DNA of 64,000 nt. Source: Roseimicrobium sp. ORNL1 (GTDB lineage Bacteria > Verrucomicrobiota > Verrucomicrobiia > Verrucomicrobiales > Verrucomicrobiaceae). Below the pieces are notes generated by a model. That model was not told the DNA's origin. It saw only the letters and a list, made by a program, of their open reading frames with translations, and searched no databases. Where the stretch lies: the NCBI RefSeq assembly GCF_011044495.1, contig NZ_CP049143.1, forward strand, positions 1,984,001 through 2,048,000, in the 5' to 3' direction. A program made the translations under genes and the position numbers. Positions 14,731 to 23,225 of the stretch are shown piece after piece; within the stretch, counting starts at the first letter, position 1, and each line of letters starts with the position of its first letter.

Positions 14731-17043
14731 CTAGAGCGACTCATACAGCGCACTGATCTTGCCAAGGTCATAGCCCTCGGGCTCGGCATCCAGCAGATGC
14801 TTCAAGTCAGCACGCGCACCCTCGCGGTCACCCATGCGGGCACGGATGAGGGAGCGCTGCAGGCGATCACCGTGGGACTCGGGCTCGACGGTAATGATGA
14901 GGTCCAGGTAAGGCATGGCCAGTTCCGGTTTCTTGGCGTAGCTCGTGAGATTGTGTAGCAGGCGCAGGATGATGGCGCGCGACGTGGCGGGGGCGCGATG
15001 TTCGTCCAGCACTTCGGTGCCGGTGGATTGCTCGATGAACTGCTCGGCTTCCACGGAAGTGAGTGTCTTGCCACCCTCGAAAAGGTCCAGATACACCTGC
15101 CGCTTCACTTCCTTGACCGCAGCAGAAGTGGAAGCTGTGGCTGCAGCGCCTTCCTCCTTCTTCTTCACAGCTTCCTTCTCCTTGCCCTTCTCTTTATCCT
15201 TGTTCTCCACCTCGGGAATGCTTTCCTCATATGCCACCATGAAGCGGCCGGGAAGGGAGACACCATGGATCTCTGGCAATCCCAAACGGCGTGCGAGTTC
15301 CAGGTACACGATGGAGAGCGTGAGCGGGATGCCTTCACGATCATCCAGCACTTCGTTGAGATAGCTGTTGGAGGGATCGTCAATGGTATCGTTGCGGGTG
15401 CCGTGGAAACCGTTTTCCTTGAAGAGATAGTCCACCAGGCGATTCGCCGCGCGTGACGTTGACTTGGATTTGATGGCGGGATCGCCCTTCAACTCCTCCA
15501 CCATGCGTTCAATGCCGCGAAGATACGGTTCGATTTCAACATCTGGATTGTCATAGCGTGCCACGAGCAGCGCGGCCTTCAGCAGTTCCGTCTGGTCACC
15601 GGGGCGGCGGAGCAGGGTGGAGATCTCCTGACCGATGGACTCACGGTGCATCTCCTTTTGCAGTTCCCGCAGGCTGGCCACCTGCTTCTCCAATTCCTTG
15701 GCGCGCGATTCCAAAAGGTGCCTCGCCGCAACTGGCTCGGTGAGCAGTTTCTTCATGGTGCTGTCCCGCTGCACCGTATTGCCGAGATACTGGTCGAGCT
15801 CAGTTTCGAGTTCCTTGGCGAGTTGCGAGGGCACGGCCTTCTGCGGCGCGGTCTCTCCCAGGTGGAAGCGTTTGAACTGCGCTGCCGGCACACGGAATTT
15901 GCACAGCCCCACCGCGCCGCCACGCAACTCGGCATCCTCCACTTCCGTCACGAGCGTGTCGTTCACGTAGCACTGGATCTTCGCCTCGTCCACGCGCACG
16001 CGAAGGCGGTTCCAGGTGCCCTGCTGATAGGCGGGCGTGGATACTTCCGCGAGTACGGTCCAGGAGAAGACATCCGGTCCATTGAATCGTGTGAGGCGCA
16101 TCTTGCCTGCGCTGGGATAGAAGCCGTAGTGCTGGTCCTTGCCGTCCGAGCAGAAGGCGAGACCTGCCGCGCCGGATTCCTCATCGAGCTTCACCATGAC
16201 GCTCACTTCGAAGGGCAGCCCGGGTGTCTCTTCCTTGTTCAGGCACACGGTGCGCATGCCCAGGCCCTGGCCTTGTTCATTGGCATGAATCACACCGGCA
16301 TGCTGCGTCCAGCGGCCGTTGAACAGCGGCTCCCACGCACGCGGATCGAGACGGCCGATGGTGAGCCAGCGCTTCATGGGCACGGGATTCGGCTTCTCCA
16401 GCAGAGGGCGCAGCGCATTGATGGGGCGCGCGAAGCCGAGGTTATTCGTCACCGCACTCTTCAAGGTGAGCACCCCCTGCACACGACCCTCGCGGTCCAT
16501 CAGGGGACCGCCGCTGTTGCCTTCCTCAATGGGAATGGCGACCTGAATCATGGGATGCCCTTCGACTTCACGCACGGCGGAGACTACGCCTTCCACCACG
16601 CTGAACTGCAATCCCTGCGGGTGGCCAATCGCCACCACATCCTGCCCCTGCTCGACCTTGTCCGAATCACCAAGCGTCAACGGCTGGAGATCCTTCTTGG
16701 AAATGCGCAGCACGGCGAGATCCAGATCCGCGTCCGTGGCATGCACCTCGGTGACTTCATGCTTGGTGCCATCGCTCAGTTCCACTTCCAGCCGGCGGGC
16801 ATTGCCGATGACGTGGAGATTGGTGACGATGAGGCCATCCTTGTCGATGACGAAGCCCGTGCCCAACGCATCCTGCCCGCCGCCGCGGCCATACTGGGTA
16901 ACCGTGACGATCGAGGGCCGCGACGCCTGCGTGAGCGCGGAGACACTGGGGGGCGACGTCTTGGTCACCTCCGGCTGGTCCTTGCCGGAGAGCAGCAGCG
17001 GGCAGAGGGCCAGCCACAGGGCGGGTAAAATGAAGAGCCGCAT
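14731..17043 (-). CDS. Secreted HtrA-like serine protease fused to LamG-like and SirB1-like domains
   Basis: 770 residues. The signal peptide is about 1-20. A trypsin-like S1C domain carries His77 (TNLHVIGN), Asp108 (DADLDLAVLR) and Ser177 (EEGNSGGPL), so the triad is complete. No PDZ domain follows. Instead, about 240-400 is a LamG/DUF1080-like sandwich (PLFNGRWTQHAGVIHANEQGQ, GTWNRLRVRVDEAKIQCYVNDTLV). From about 430 there is a SirB1/Transglut_core2-type domain: RLVDYLFKENGFHGTRND, SYLNEVLDDREGIPLTLSIV, ELARRLGLPEIHGVSLPGRF. A charged linker (KDKEKGKEKEAVKKKEEG) interrupts that part, and a TPR-like end follows. It probably acts in the periplasm. It ends 3 bases from the convergent YqhA-like gene. 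Confidence 0.85.
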   Translation of the reverse strand: MRLFILPALWLALCPLLLSGKDQPEVTKTSPPSVSALTQASRPSIVTVTQYGRGGGQDALGTGFVIDKDGLIVTNLHVIGNARRLEVELSDGTKHEVTEVHATDADLDLAVLRISKKDLQPLTLGDSDKVEQGQDVVAIGHPQGLQFSVVEGVVSAVREVEGHPMIQVAIPIEEGNSGGPLMDREGRVQGVLTLKSAVTNNLGFARPINALRPLLEKPNPVPMKRWLTIGRLDPRAWEPLFNGRWTQHAGVIHANEQGQGLGMRTVCLNKEETPGLPFEVSVMVKLDEESGAAGLAFCSDGKDQHYGFYPSAGKMRLTRFNGPDVFSWTVLAEVSTPAYQQGTWNRLRVRVDEAKIQCYVNDTLVTEVEDAELRGGAVGLCKFRVPAAQFKRFHLGETAPQKAVPSQLAKELETELDQYLGNTVQRDSTMKKLLTEPVAARHLLESRAKELEKQVASLRELQKEMHRESIGQEISTLLRRPGDQTELLKAALLVARYDNPDVEIEPYLRGIERMVEELKGDPAIKSKSTSRAANRLVDYLFKENGFHGTRNDTIDDPSNSYLNEVLDDREGIPLTLSIVYLELARRLGLPEIHGVSLPGRFMVAYEESIPEVENKDKEKGKEKEAVKKKEEGAAATASTSAAVKEVKRQVYLDLFEGGKTLTSVEAEQFIEQSTGTEVLDEHRAPATSRAIILRLLHNLTSYAKKPELAMPYLDLIITVEPESHGDRLQRSLIRARMGDREGARADLKHLLDAEPEGYDLGKISALYESL

Positions 17044-17104
17044 GAGAAGGGGAGTGTAGCAGGAAACGCGCTCTACGGGCGCGGTTTTTCTTGCTCCGTC
17101 CTGC

Positions 17105-18592
17105 TCAGTCCTGGGTCAGGGCCTGCAAGCCGCCCTGGTAAATCCACTCCTTGAGCGTGGGGAAGCCGGACAGATCCGGCACCACCTTGCTGCCGAAGGG
17201 GGCTTCATTCACCGTGCGCACGGACAGTTCTCCCCCGGTGATTTGCAGGGCCGTGAGTCCATCGGGGCGAGTGGCATACAGGTCCGGATGCGCCTCGGCT
17301 GTCTGCCGGGAAATCTCCGGCGGGTACATGCTCAGCCCTCGGAAGTAGTGGTGCCCGTTACGCTCCACATGGGGTACGCCCAGCAGGGCCTGTACGGCCA
17401 GATCCTGCAGCAGGGCGATGGGACCCACATTCACGAGATCCTCGCCGGAGATGACAAACTTCTCCCCCGGATGCTCCAGGCGATGCCGGTGGATGAAGCC
17501 CGCATTCGCCAGCCCTTTCAGCACGCCTTTGCAGTTCTTGTGGCTGGTGCCGGCGTAGCCGAGTGTCAGCGCGCGGTAGGCGTCGCCGAGGGAGCCATCG
17601 CTCTCGTCGATGATGAGTGTGGGCGCGTCCTTCCAGTCGCGCAGGGTGATGCCCACGGCATCATCGAGCGCCTGATCCCGGTGCATCGGCTGCTCCACCC
17701 AGAGCATGCGCTCCAGGATGGGGTGTAGCGAGGCATCCCGTTGCAATTCCTCGAAGTAGGAACGGAAGGCGGCCATGTCGTGGAAGAACTCATTTCCGTC
17801 CAAGGTGACCTGCCAGTCCTCCGGGCAGAGCGAGGTGAGGGTTTCCGAGATGGCGCGCAGCCTCGTGCGATCCGAGTCGAGGTCTGCGCCGAACTTGATT
17901 TTGAAACACCGCAGGCCGTAGGCGGGAATGCATTCCTCCAGTGCCTGGGGCAGTCCGTCGAGCAGGCGCTCTCCGGTAGGGATGTCTTCCACACGGATGG
18001 GATCCGCAAGCCCCACGGTGTGACGCACGCGGACGGAGGGCAGGGGAGACTCCGGCAGGTAGTCGGCGGGACGGATGCCCTCCAACGCAGGATGCGCCTC
18101 ACCGAGGTCCACGCCCAGTTCTTCGGATTTCACCAGGCGATGCAGCGGCATGCCGGTGGCCTGGCAAAGCGCGTACAGCGTGGCGCGCTCCACAAGGCTG
18201 ATGCCAAAATTCCACAGCAGGGGCGGATGGTTCTGTTGCGCCGCCCAGTGGGCCTGATCCTCCTTGAGCTGCTGCCACAGGTCCATGTAGGTCAGCGGAG
18301 AGGCATTGTACCGCTGCGCGACCTTGGCTGCGTGCTGGATCACGGCAATCATCTCCGCCAGATCCTGCTCCATGGAGCTTTGCGGATTTTTCGTGAACCA
18401 CTTCGGCGGCAGTCCATCGCTCGCGATGCCGGTCGCCGCTTTGCCATCCACGTCGATTTCCACCTTCACAAAGAGGTGTGGCACCGCCGTCATGGAGGCG
18501 ATGCCATAGCGAAATGGGAACCGCGTGCGCATCGGATGCACGCGGAGATCCACTTCGAGCACTCGCAGTCGGCAGGCAGCATTTTCAGACAT
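17105..18592 (-). CDS. Enolase-superfamily (mandelate racemase/muconate cycloisomerase-like) enzyme
   Basis: 495 residues, longer than the usual 350-400. The N-terminal capping part begins VHPMRTRFPFRYGIASMTAVPHLFV. In the barrel, KIKFGADLD gives the candidate catalytic Lys. Metal ligands are likely the Asp of TLDGNEFF, the Glu of WVEQPM and the Asp or Glu of IIDESDG. SHKNCKGVLKGLANAG fits the opposite acid/base segment. The substrate cannot be named. It is read in the same direction as the protease fusion 61 bases downstream and may be co-transcribed with it. Confidence 0.8.
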   Translation of the reverse strand: MSENAACRLRVLEVDLRVHPMRTRFPFRYGIASMTAVPHLFVKVEIDVDGKAATGIASDGLPPKWFTKNPQSSMEQDLAEMIAVIQHAAKVAQRYNASPLTYMDLWQQLKEDQAHWAAQQNHPPLLWNFGISLVERATLYALCQATGMPLHRLVKSEELGVDLGEAHPALEGIRPADYLPESPLPSVRVRHTVGLADPIRVEDIPTGERLLDGLPQALEECIPAYGLRCFKIKFGADLDSDRTRLRAISETLTSLCPEDWQVTLDGNEFFHDMAAFRSYFEELQRDASLHPILERMLWVEQPMHRDQALDDAVGITLRDWKDAPTLIIDESDGSLGDAYRALTLGYAGTSHKNCKGVLKGLANAGFIHRHRLEHPGEKFVISGEDLVNVGPIALLQDLAVQALLGVPHVERNGHHYFRGLSMYPPEISRQTAEAHPDLYATRPDGLTALQITGGELSVRTVNEAPFGSKVVPDLSGFPTLKEWIYQGGLQALTQD

Positions 18593-18705
18593 GGGCGATT
18601 ATCCAACACTTTGGTCCCTCAGAAATCCAATCCTCTGTGACGTGATGTGGTAAAATTCACCGTTCACCGCCGCGTCCTGCATTCGTATTTCAACAACACA
18701 ACACC

Positions 18706-19173
18706 ATGTCCCATTTTTCAAAATCTCCCCACGACGAATCACGCGAGCACGAGGACAACATTGCCAGGGTGGTGGGCAAGGAGGAGGACATCGACAAGAA
18801 GATGGCCGGTCAGCGAGCCTTCAAGAAGGTGCTGGAAAGCGGACGCCTTCTGCTTTCCTTGATCAAAGACTACTTCACCGGTGCCTACCGTGAGGTGCCG
18901 TACTGGGCCATCGGCGCGGGAGCGCTCGCGCTGGTGTACGTGCTCAGTCCCATCGACGCCATCCCGGACATCATCCCGGGGCTGGGCTTTGTGGATGACG
19001 CAGCCGTGCTTGCCTTTTGCCTGAAGCTCCTCGAATCGGAACTCAACCGCTACAAGGAGTGGAAGATGACCCGTGAGGTGGAAGGCGTGCAAGTCGGGCA
19101 GGAAGCGGCCGCAGGAGCGTTCAAGGATTGGAAGACGGCCCGCGAGGCGGAAACCAAGAAGCAAAAAGCCTGA
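18706..19173 (+). CDS. DUF1232 (YkvA-like) membrane protein
   Basis: 155 residues. The core motif YVLSPIDAIPDIIPGLGFVDDAAVL (about 81-105) is diagnostic of DUF1232, preceded by a helix (AIGAGALALVYVLSP). Charged, helical N- and C-terminal parts flank it. The function is unknown; family members are short membrane-associated proteins. A terminator-like stem lies about 90 bases after the stop. Confidence 0.9.
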   Translation: MSHFSKSPHDESREHEDNIARVVGKEEDIDKKMAGQRAFKKVLESGRLLLSLIKDYFTGAYREVPYWAIGAGALALVYVLSPIDAIPDIIPGLGFVDDAAVLAFCLKLLESELNRYKEWKMTREVEGVQVGQEAAAGAFKDWKTAREAETKKQKA

Positions 19174-19261
19174 GCTGGAGTGGCTTTTCGGAAAATTTGG
19201 GGCACTTTGGAGCGTACTCATGGTGACGGTGTTGCGCTTGCGCGTGACCCCGTCATGCCTG

Positions 19262-19287
19262 CCGTGCGGCAGCGGGCGCGGTTTTTT
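19262..19287 (+). terminator. Probable intrinsic terminator after the DUF1232 gene
   Basis: CCGTGC (19262-19267) pairs with GCGCGG (19276-19281), with one G-T wobble, and six T residues follow (19282-19287). A competing hairpin GGCGCGG/CCGCGCC around the same T-run also exists. Either way the structure separates the DUF1232 gene from the cytochrome gene. Confidence 0.6.
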
Positions 19288-19405
19288 GCCGCGCCTCTTT
19301 CGTCTCCGAGGAATGCTTCGTGCTGAGCGTGTTCCGGAGGCGGAGATGCTGCATGGTGGTCGCCGCTCCCCTCACGTGCCCGCCCCCAGCCTCCGCGATT
19401 GCCTC

Positions 19406-22255
19406 ATGCCGAAGTTCCGTTCCGTCTCCCTGCTCTTTGTGACTGCCAGCCTGTCCCCGGTCTGGTGCGCGTCTCTCATGGCACAAGCACCGGCTCCGGC
19501 GCCAGCCCAAGCGCAGCCTCAAGCGAAGGGGCAGGTCCTGTCCGAGCACGGGAAGGAACACTATGAGAAGCAGGTGCTGCCGGTGCTGCAGCAGTTCTGC
19601 TACGACTGCCACGGCGATGGCATGGACAAGGGCAACTTCGCCCTGGACAAGCATGCCGAGTTCAAGGTGATGATGGGGGACAAGAAGTTCTGGGACAATG
19701 TGCGCGAGCATGTGGACACCCACGTGATGCCCCCGGAAAACAAGGAGCAGCCCACGAACGAGCAGCGGGATGTCATCCTCAAGTGGATCGAGGACGACGT
19801 CTTCTGGGTGGATCCCAAGCGCCCTGATCCCGGGCACATCACGCTGCGCCGTCTGAATCGCGTGGAGTACAACAACACCATCCGCGACATCTTCCGCGTG
19901 GACTCGCGTCCCGCGACCGCCTTCCCGCCCGATGACACCGGCTACGGCTATGACAACATCGGCGATGTGCTGAGCCTCTCGCCGCTGCTCATGGAGAAGT
20001 ACATGAAGGCAGCGAAGAAGGTGGGGGAAGATTCCATCTGGACGAAGCCCGCCACGCAGGTAGTGCGCGAACTGGGCGCGGCGAAGTTCGAAGATCCGAA
20101 TGAGATCAGCGATCGTCTGGAAGACCAGACCCGCAGCATCTTCAGCAATGGAGACATCGTGACGAAGGTGGAGATGCCCACGGCAGGGATCTTCCGTGCT
20201 TCCTTGAGAGTGTCGGCGTCCCAGGCGGGGGCTGAGAAGGCGAAGATTGCCCTGGTGGTGGATGACAAGGAAGTAAGCCTGTTCGAAATCACTGCCGACT
20301 GGAACGATGCCAGCGACAGCAAGAAGTGGCAGACCTTTCATTTCGATCTGCCTCTGGAAAAGGGACAGCGTAAGGTGGCGGTGCGGTTCCTGAATGACCA
20401 CTTCGAGGAGAAGGAGCCGGATCCGAAGCGCAAGGATCGCAATGTCTTCTTCGACAGCCTTGATCTGCGTGGTCCCCTCCGCTTCCTCACTGGCGAGCAG
20501 TCCAAGTTTCTGGATTGGCTGTGTGAAGGGCAGCGTCTGCAGGGTAAAAGCTTGATCCTGCGTGGGACGGATTTCAATGCGAATGGTCCGGGCGTGGGTG
20601 GAGACAGCGCCACGCTGTACTTGAGCGGGAATGGATTCGCCCACCGTCCGGTGGAGATTCTCGAGAACGGCACGTACAAGCTACGACTGCGGGTGAGTGC
20701 CGATCAGGCCGGACCTGAGAAGGCCAAGCTCAAAGTGAACCTGGGTGACGTGGACTTCGGCGTGCGTGAGATCACCGTGAAAGACACCCACGAGTCCGAG
20801 GAGTGGGTGTTCGAATCTGTCTTGAAGAAGGGCACGTACGATCTCCGCATTGAGTTCCTGAATGACTTCTACGGTGGTGCCGGCAAGGATCGCAATGCCG
20901 TGGTGCAGGAGGTCGTGCTGGAAACAGCGGCGGACAAGATGATGGTGGCGAACCGTGAAACGGTTCGCAAGTGGATCAGTGCGCTCGGCCTTCGCATCTT
21001 CCGCCGTCCCTTGGAGGAGGCGGACGTCACCAAGCTCAACACGATGGCAGACATGGTCTTCGCCGATGGTGGAGACGCCATCGATGCGCTGAAGCTGGTG
21101 ACCGAGGCACTGCTGTGCTCACCGAAGTTCCTCTTCCGTGGTGGCGCCGAACCCATGGGTGCGGCTGAGAATGGCAGCGCACCGGTGGATGAGTTCACGC
21201 TGGCTTCGCGGCTTTCCTATTTCCTCTGGTCGAGCTGCCCGGATGAAGAACTGCTGCGCCTCGCCCGGAGTGGTGAACTCAGGAAGAATCTGCCGGCGCA
21301 GGTTACCCGCATGGTTGGTGACTGGAAGGCCTATGCCATGGCGGAGAACTTCGCCGGCCAGTGGCTGCAACTTCGTAACATTGATCTCGTCGCGCCGAAC
21401 CGCCGCCTCTTCCCCGAGTTCGAGGGAGGCATCGGTGGTGAGATGAAGCGTGAGTCGCTCACGTACTTCGACCACATCTTCCGCGAGAATCGCAGCGTGC
21501 TGGAGTTCCTCGACAGCGACTACACGTTCCTGAATGAGAAGCTCGCGCGTTTCTACGGCATCCAGGGTGTGAAGGGGAAGGACTTCCGCAAGGTCTCGCT
21601 CGAAGGGACTCCGCGTGGCGGCATCCTCACGCACGGCAGTGTGCTCACGCTGACCTCGCACCCGAATCGCACATCCCCGGTGAAGCGTGGGCAGTTCGTG
21701 CTGGAGAACATCCTCGGGACGCCTCCGCCGCCCGCGCCGCAGAATGTGCCGGCGTTCGGCGAAGATCGGGGACGCAAAGTAGAAGGCACGCTGCGCCAGC
21801 GCTTCGAAGGCCACCGCGCCAATCCGAGCTGCGCGAGCTGCCATGCCTTCCTGGATCCCATGGGCTTCGCGCTTGAGAACTACGATGCCATCGGCCGCTG
21901 GCGCGACACGGACAACCGCCAGCCGATTGATGCCACCGGCAAGCTCCTCACCGGTCAGGCCTTCAATGGCGCCAAGGAATTGCGCAAGGTGCTGGTGGAC
22001 GCTCGCAAGAATGAGTTCACCAAGTGCCTCACGGAAAACATGCTCACCTATGCCCTCGGCCGTGGTCTGGATTATCCGGATAAGCCGTTCGTGAAGGAGA
22101 TCGTGAAGCAAGTGTCCGGCAGCGGCTACAAGTTCCAGGACGTCATGATGGGTGTCATCCAAAGCCCACCCTTCCAGCGCATGCGTGTTGGCGGGGATGG
22201 TGGGAAGAAGGTGGCGGAGGGGAGCGCGGCCGCAGGTGCGACGGTGCGACAGTAA
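19406..22255 (+). CDS. Secreted cytochrome-like DUF1587/DUF1592/DUF1588/DUF1585 protein
   Basis: 949 residues from ATG 19406, chosen for the signal peptide MPKFRSVSLLFVTASL; the open frame extends back to 19073 inside the preceding gene. A heme-binding CYDCH (Cys65-His69) in the N-terminal planctomycete-cytochrome domain is followed by VMPPENKEQPTNEQRDVI. DUF1587 covers about 150-215 (LNRVEYNNTIRDIF, FPPDDTGYGYDNIGDVL). Two carbohydrate-binding-like modules lie at about 235-500. DUF1592 follows (ASRLSYFLWSSCPDEELL), then DUF1588 with a second CASCH (about 809-813) and FLDPMGFALENYDAIGRWR. DUF1585 is at the end (LTYALGRGLDY). Such genes normally precede a DUF1552 gene; here a transposase unit follows instead. 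Confidence 0.92.
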   Translation: MPKFRSVSLLFVTASLSPVWCASLMAQAPAPAPAQAQPQAKGQVLSEHGKEHYEKQVLPVLQQFCYDCHGDGMDKGNFALDKHAEFKVMMGDKKFWDNVREHVDTHVMPPENKEQPTNEQRDVILKWIEDDVFWVDPKRPDPGHITLRRLNRVEYNNTIRDIFRVDSRPATAFPPDDTGYGYDNIGDVLSLSPLLMEKYMKAAKKVGEDSIWTKPATQVVRELGAAKFEDPNEISDRLEDQTRSIFSNGDIVTKVEMPTAGIFRASLRVSASQAGAEKAKIALVVDDKEVSLFEITADWNDASDSKKWQTFHFDLPLEKGQRKVAVRFLNDHFEEKEPDPKRKDRNVFFDSLDLRGPLRFLTGEQSKFLDWLCEGQRLQGKSLILRGTDFNANGPGVGGDSATLYLSGNGFAHRPVEILENGTYKLRLRVSADQAGPEKAKLKVNLGDVDFGVREITVKDTHESEEWVFESVLKKGTYDLRIEFLNDFYGGAGKDRNAVVQEVVLETAADKMMVANRETVRKWISALGLRIFRRPLEEADVTKLNTMADMVFADGGDAIDALKLVTEALLCSPKFLFRGGAEPMGAAENGSAPVDEFTLASRLSYFLWSSCPDEELLRLARSGELRKNLPAQVTRMVGDWKAYAMAENFAGQWLQLRNIDLVAPNRRLFPEFEGGIGGEMKRESLTYFDHIFRENRSVLEFLDSDYTFLNEKLARFYGIQGVKGKDFRKVSLEGTPRGGILTHGSVLTLTSHPNRTSPVKRGQFVLENILGTPPPPAPQNVPAFGEDRGRKVEGTLRQRFEGHRANPSCASCHAFLDPMGFALENYDAIGRWRDTDNRQPIDATGKLLTGQAFNGAKELRKVLVDARKNEFTKCLTENMLTYALGRGLDYPDKPFVKEIVKQVSGSGYKFQDVMMGVIQSPPFQRMRVGGDGGKKVAEGSAAAGATVRQ

Positions 22256-22291
22256 GCGGTAGGACGGTGGGTGGCCTGGCAGTGTGCAGTC

Positions 22292-22314
22292 AGAACATAG
22301 GTGACACCTGTTCT
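22292..22314. other. Short dyad near transposon boundary
   Basis: AGAACA (22292-22297) and TGTTCT (22309-22314) flank GGTGACACC. It is a compact palindrome-like site about 60 bases outside the REP-transposase unit. It could be a protein-binding site or a scar of another insertion; nothing else supports either. Confidence 0.3.
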
Positions 22315-22370
22315 ACATGTGGTGGTTTTTCCATTCATGGTTGAATTGCGCTCCTCGTGGTGCAAGTATG

Positions 22371-23039
22371 AAGTCGCGAAGCGACGACCGTGTCTTAGCC
22401 CGGCCTTTCAAGGCCGGGTAGGTGGAGGTGTAGGTCGTGTCGCGAAGCGACACCCGAACCCTCTGCCACACCCATGGCCACCACGTTCCACAATCTCAAT
22501 GTCCACGTCATCTGGAGCACCAAAGAGCGGGTTCCCTGGATCACACAGGATATCGAGCAGCGAGTTTGGGAATACATGGCCGGAATTGCGCGTCAGAAAC
22601 GCATGACTCCGATTTGCGTCGGCGGCTGTGACGACCATGTTCACGCGCTGCTTCGGTTGCCTGCCAATCTGGACACAAGCAAAGCCGTCCAGCTTATCAA
22701 AGGATCGTCCTCAAAATGGATTCACGAGACGTTTCCCAAGTTGCGGGCATTCCGATGGCAGGATGGATTTGGCGCGTTTTCGGTCGCGCAGTCCGGGATT
22801 CCTGCGGTGTTCAAGTACATCAAGAATCAGCGGGCGCACCATCGCAAGAAGACGTTCAAGGAGGAGTTTGTGGAGTTCCTCGTGAAGAATGAAATCGATT
22901 TTGATGAGGGTCATCTTTGGGATTGAAGACGTGGATGGGATGAACAGGCGGTTCGGGTGTCGCTTCGCGACACGATTGTCGCACGTGCCTACCCGGCCTT
23001 GAAAGGCCGGGCTAAGACACGGTCGTCGCTTCGCGACTG
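22371..23039 (+). mobile_element. REP-associated tyrosine transposase (RAYT) unit with inverted palindromic ends
   Basis: About 670 bases. The left end carries three palindromes: GTCGCGAAGCGAC (22373-22385), CCCGGCCTTTCAAGGCCGGG (22399-22418) and GTGTCGCGAAGCGACAC (22437-22453). The right end carries the same three in reverse order and orientation: 22957-22973, 22992-23011 and 23025-23037. The stretch between the first two palindromes is identical on both sides. One transposase ORF fills the middle. No target-site duplication is obvious, as expected for HUH single-strand transposition. No other copy of these palindromes was seen in the window. Confidence 0.9.
22474..22926 (+). CDS. IS200-like/RAYT transposase (Y1_Tnp, HUH)
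   Basis: 150 residues, intact. The opening HNLNVHVIWSTKERVPWI is typical of the family. The HUH pair is His55-Val-His57 in CDDHVHALLRL, and the catalytic tyrosine is Tyr115 in FKYIKNQRAHHRKKTF. The family cuts and joins single-stranded DNA at hairpin ends. All catalytic residues are present, so it may be active or recently active. Confidence 0.93.
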   Translation: MATTFHNLNVHVIWSTKERVPWITQDIEQRVWEYMAGIARQKRMTPICVGGCDDHVHALLRLPANLDTSKAVQLIKGSSSKWIHETFPKLRAFRWQDGFGAFSVAQSGIPAVFKYIKNQRAHHRKKTFKEEFVEFLVKNEIDFDEGHLWD

Positions 23040-23225
23040 AGAAATGCTCGGTCATCTCACGTGCGACAGAAGAGGGCGACGATTTGGTCGGGGCCCTTAC
23101 CCGTAACCAGTGGAAGTTTCTCACCTTTTATGGTGAAGACTTATGCCAAAGTGAACTCCGGGTTGAGTCAGACCTTCCTAAAAAGCAGCTGAAGAAAATT
23201 TCTTCGGTGAACGACACACCTTCCC

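Noticed and set aside
15646-17028. 460-codon open frame antisense to the protease fusion
   Set aside because: His-rich shadow of a gene with a complete serine-protease triad.
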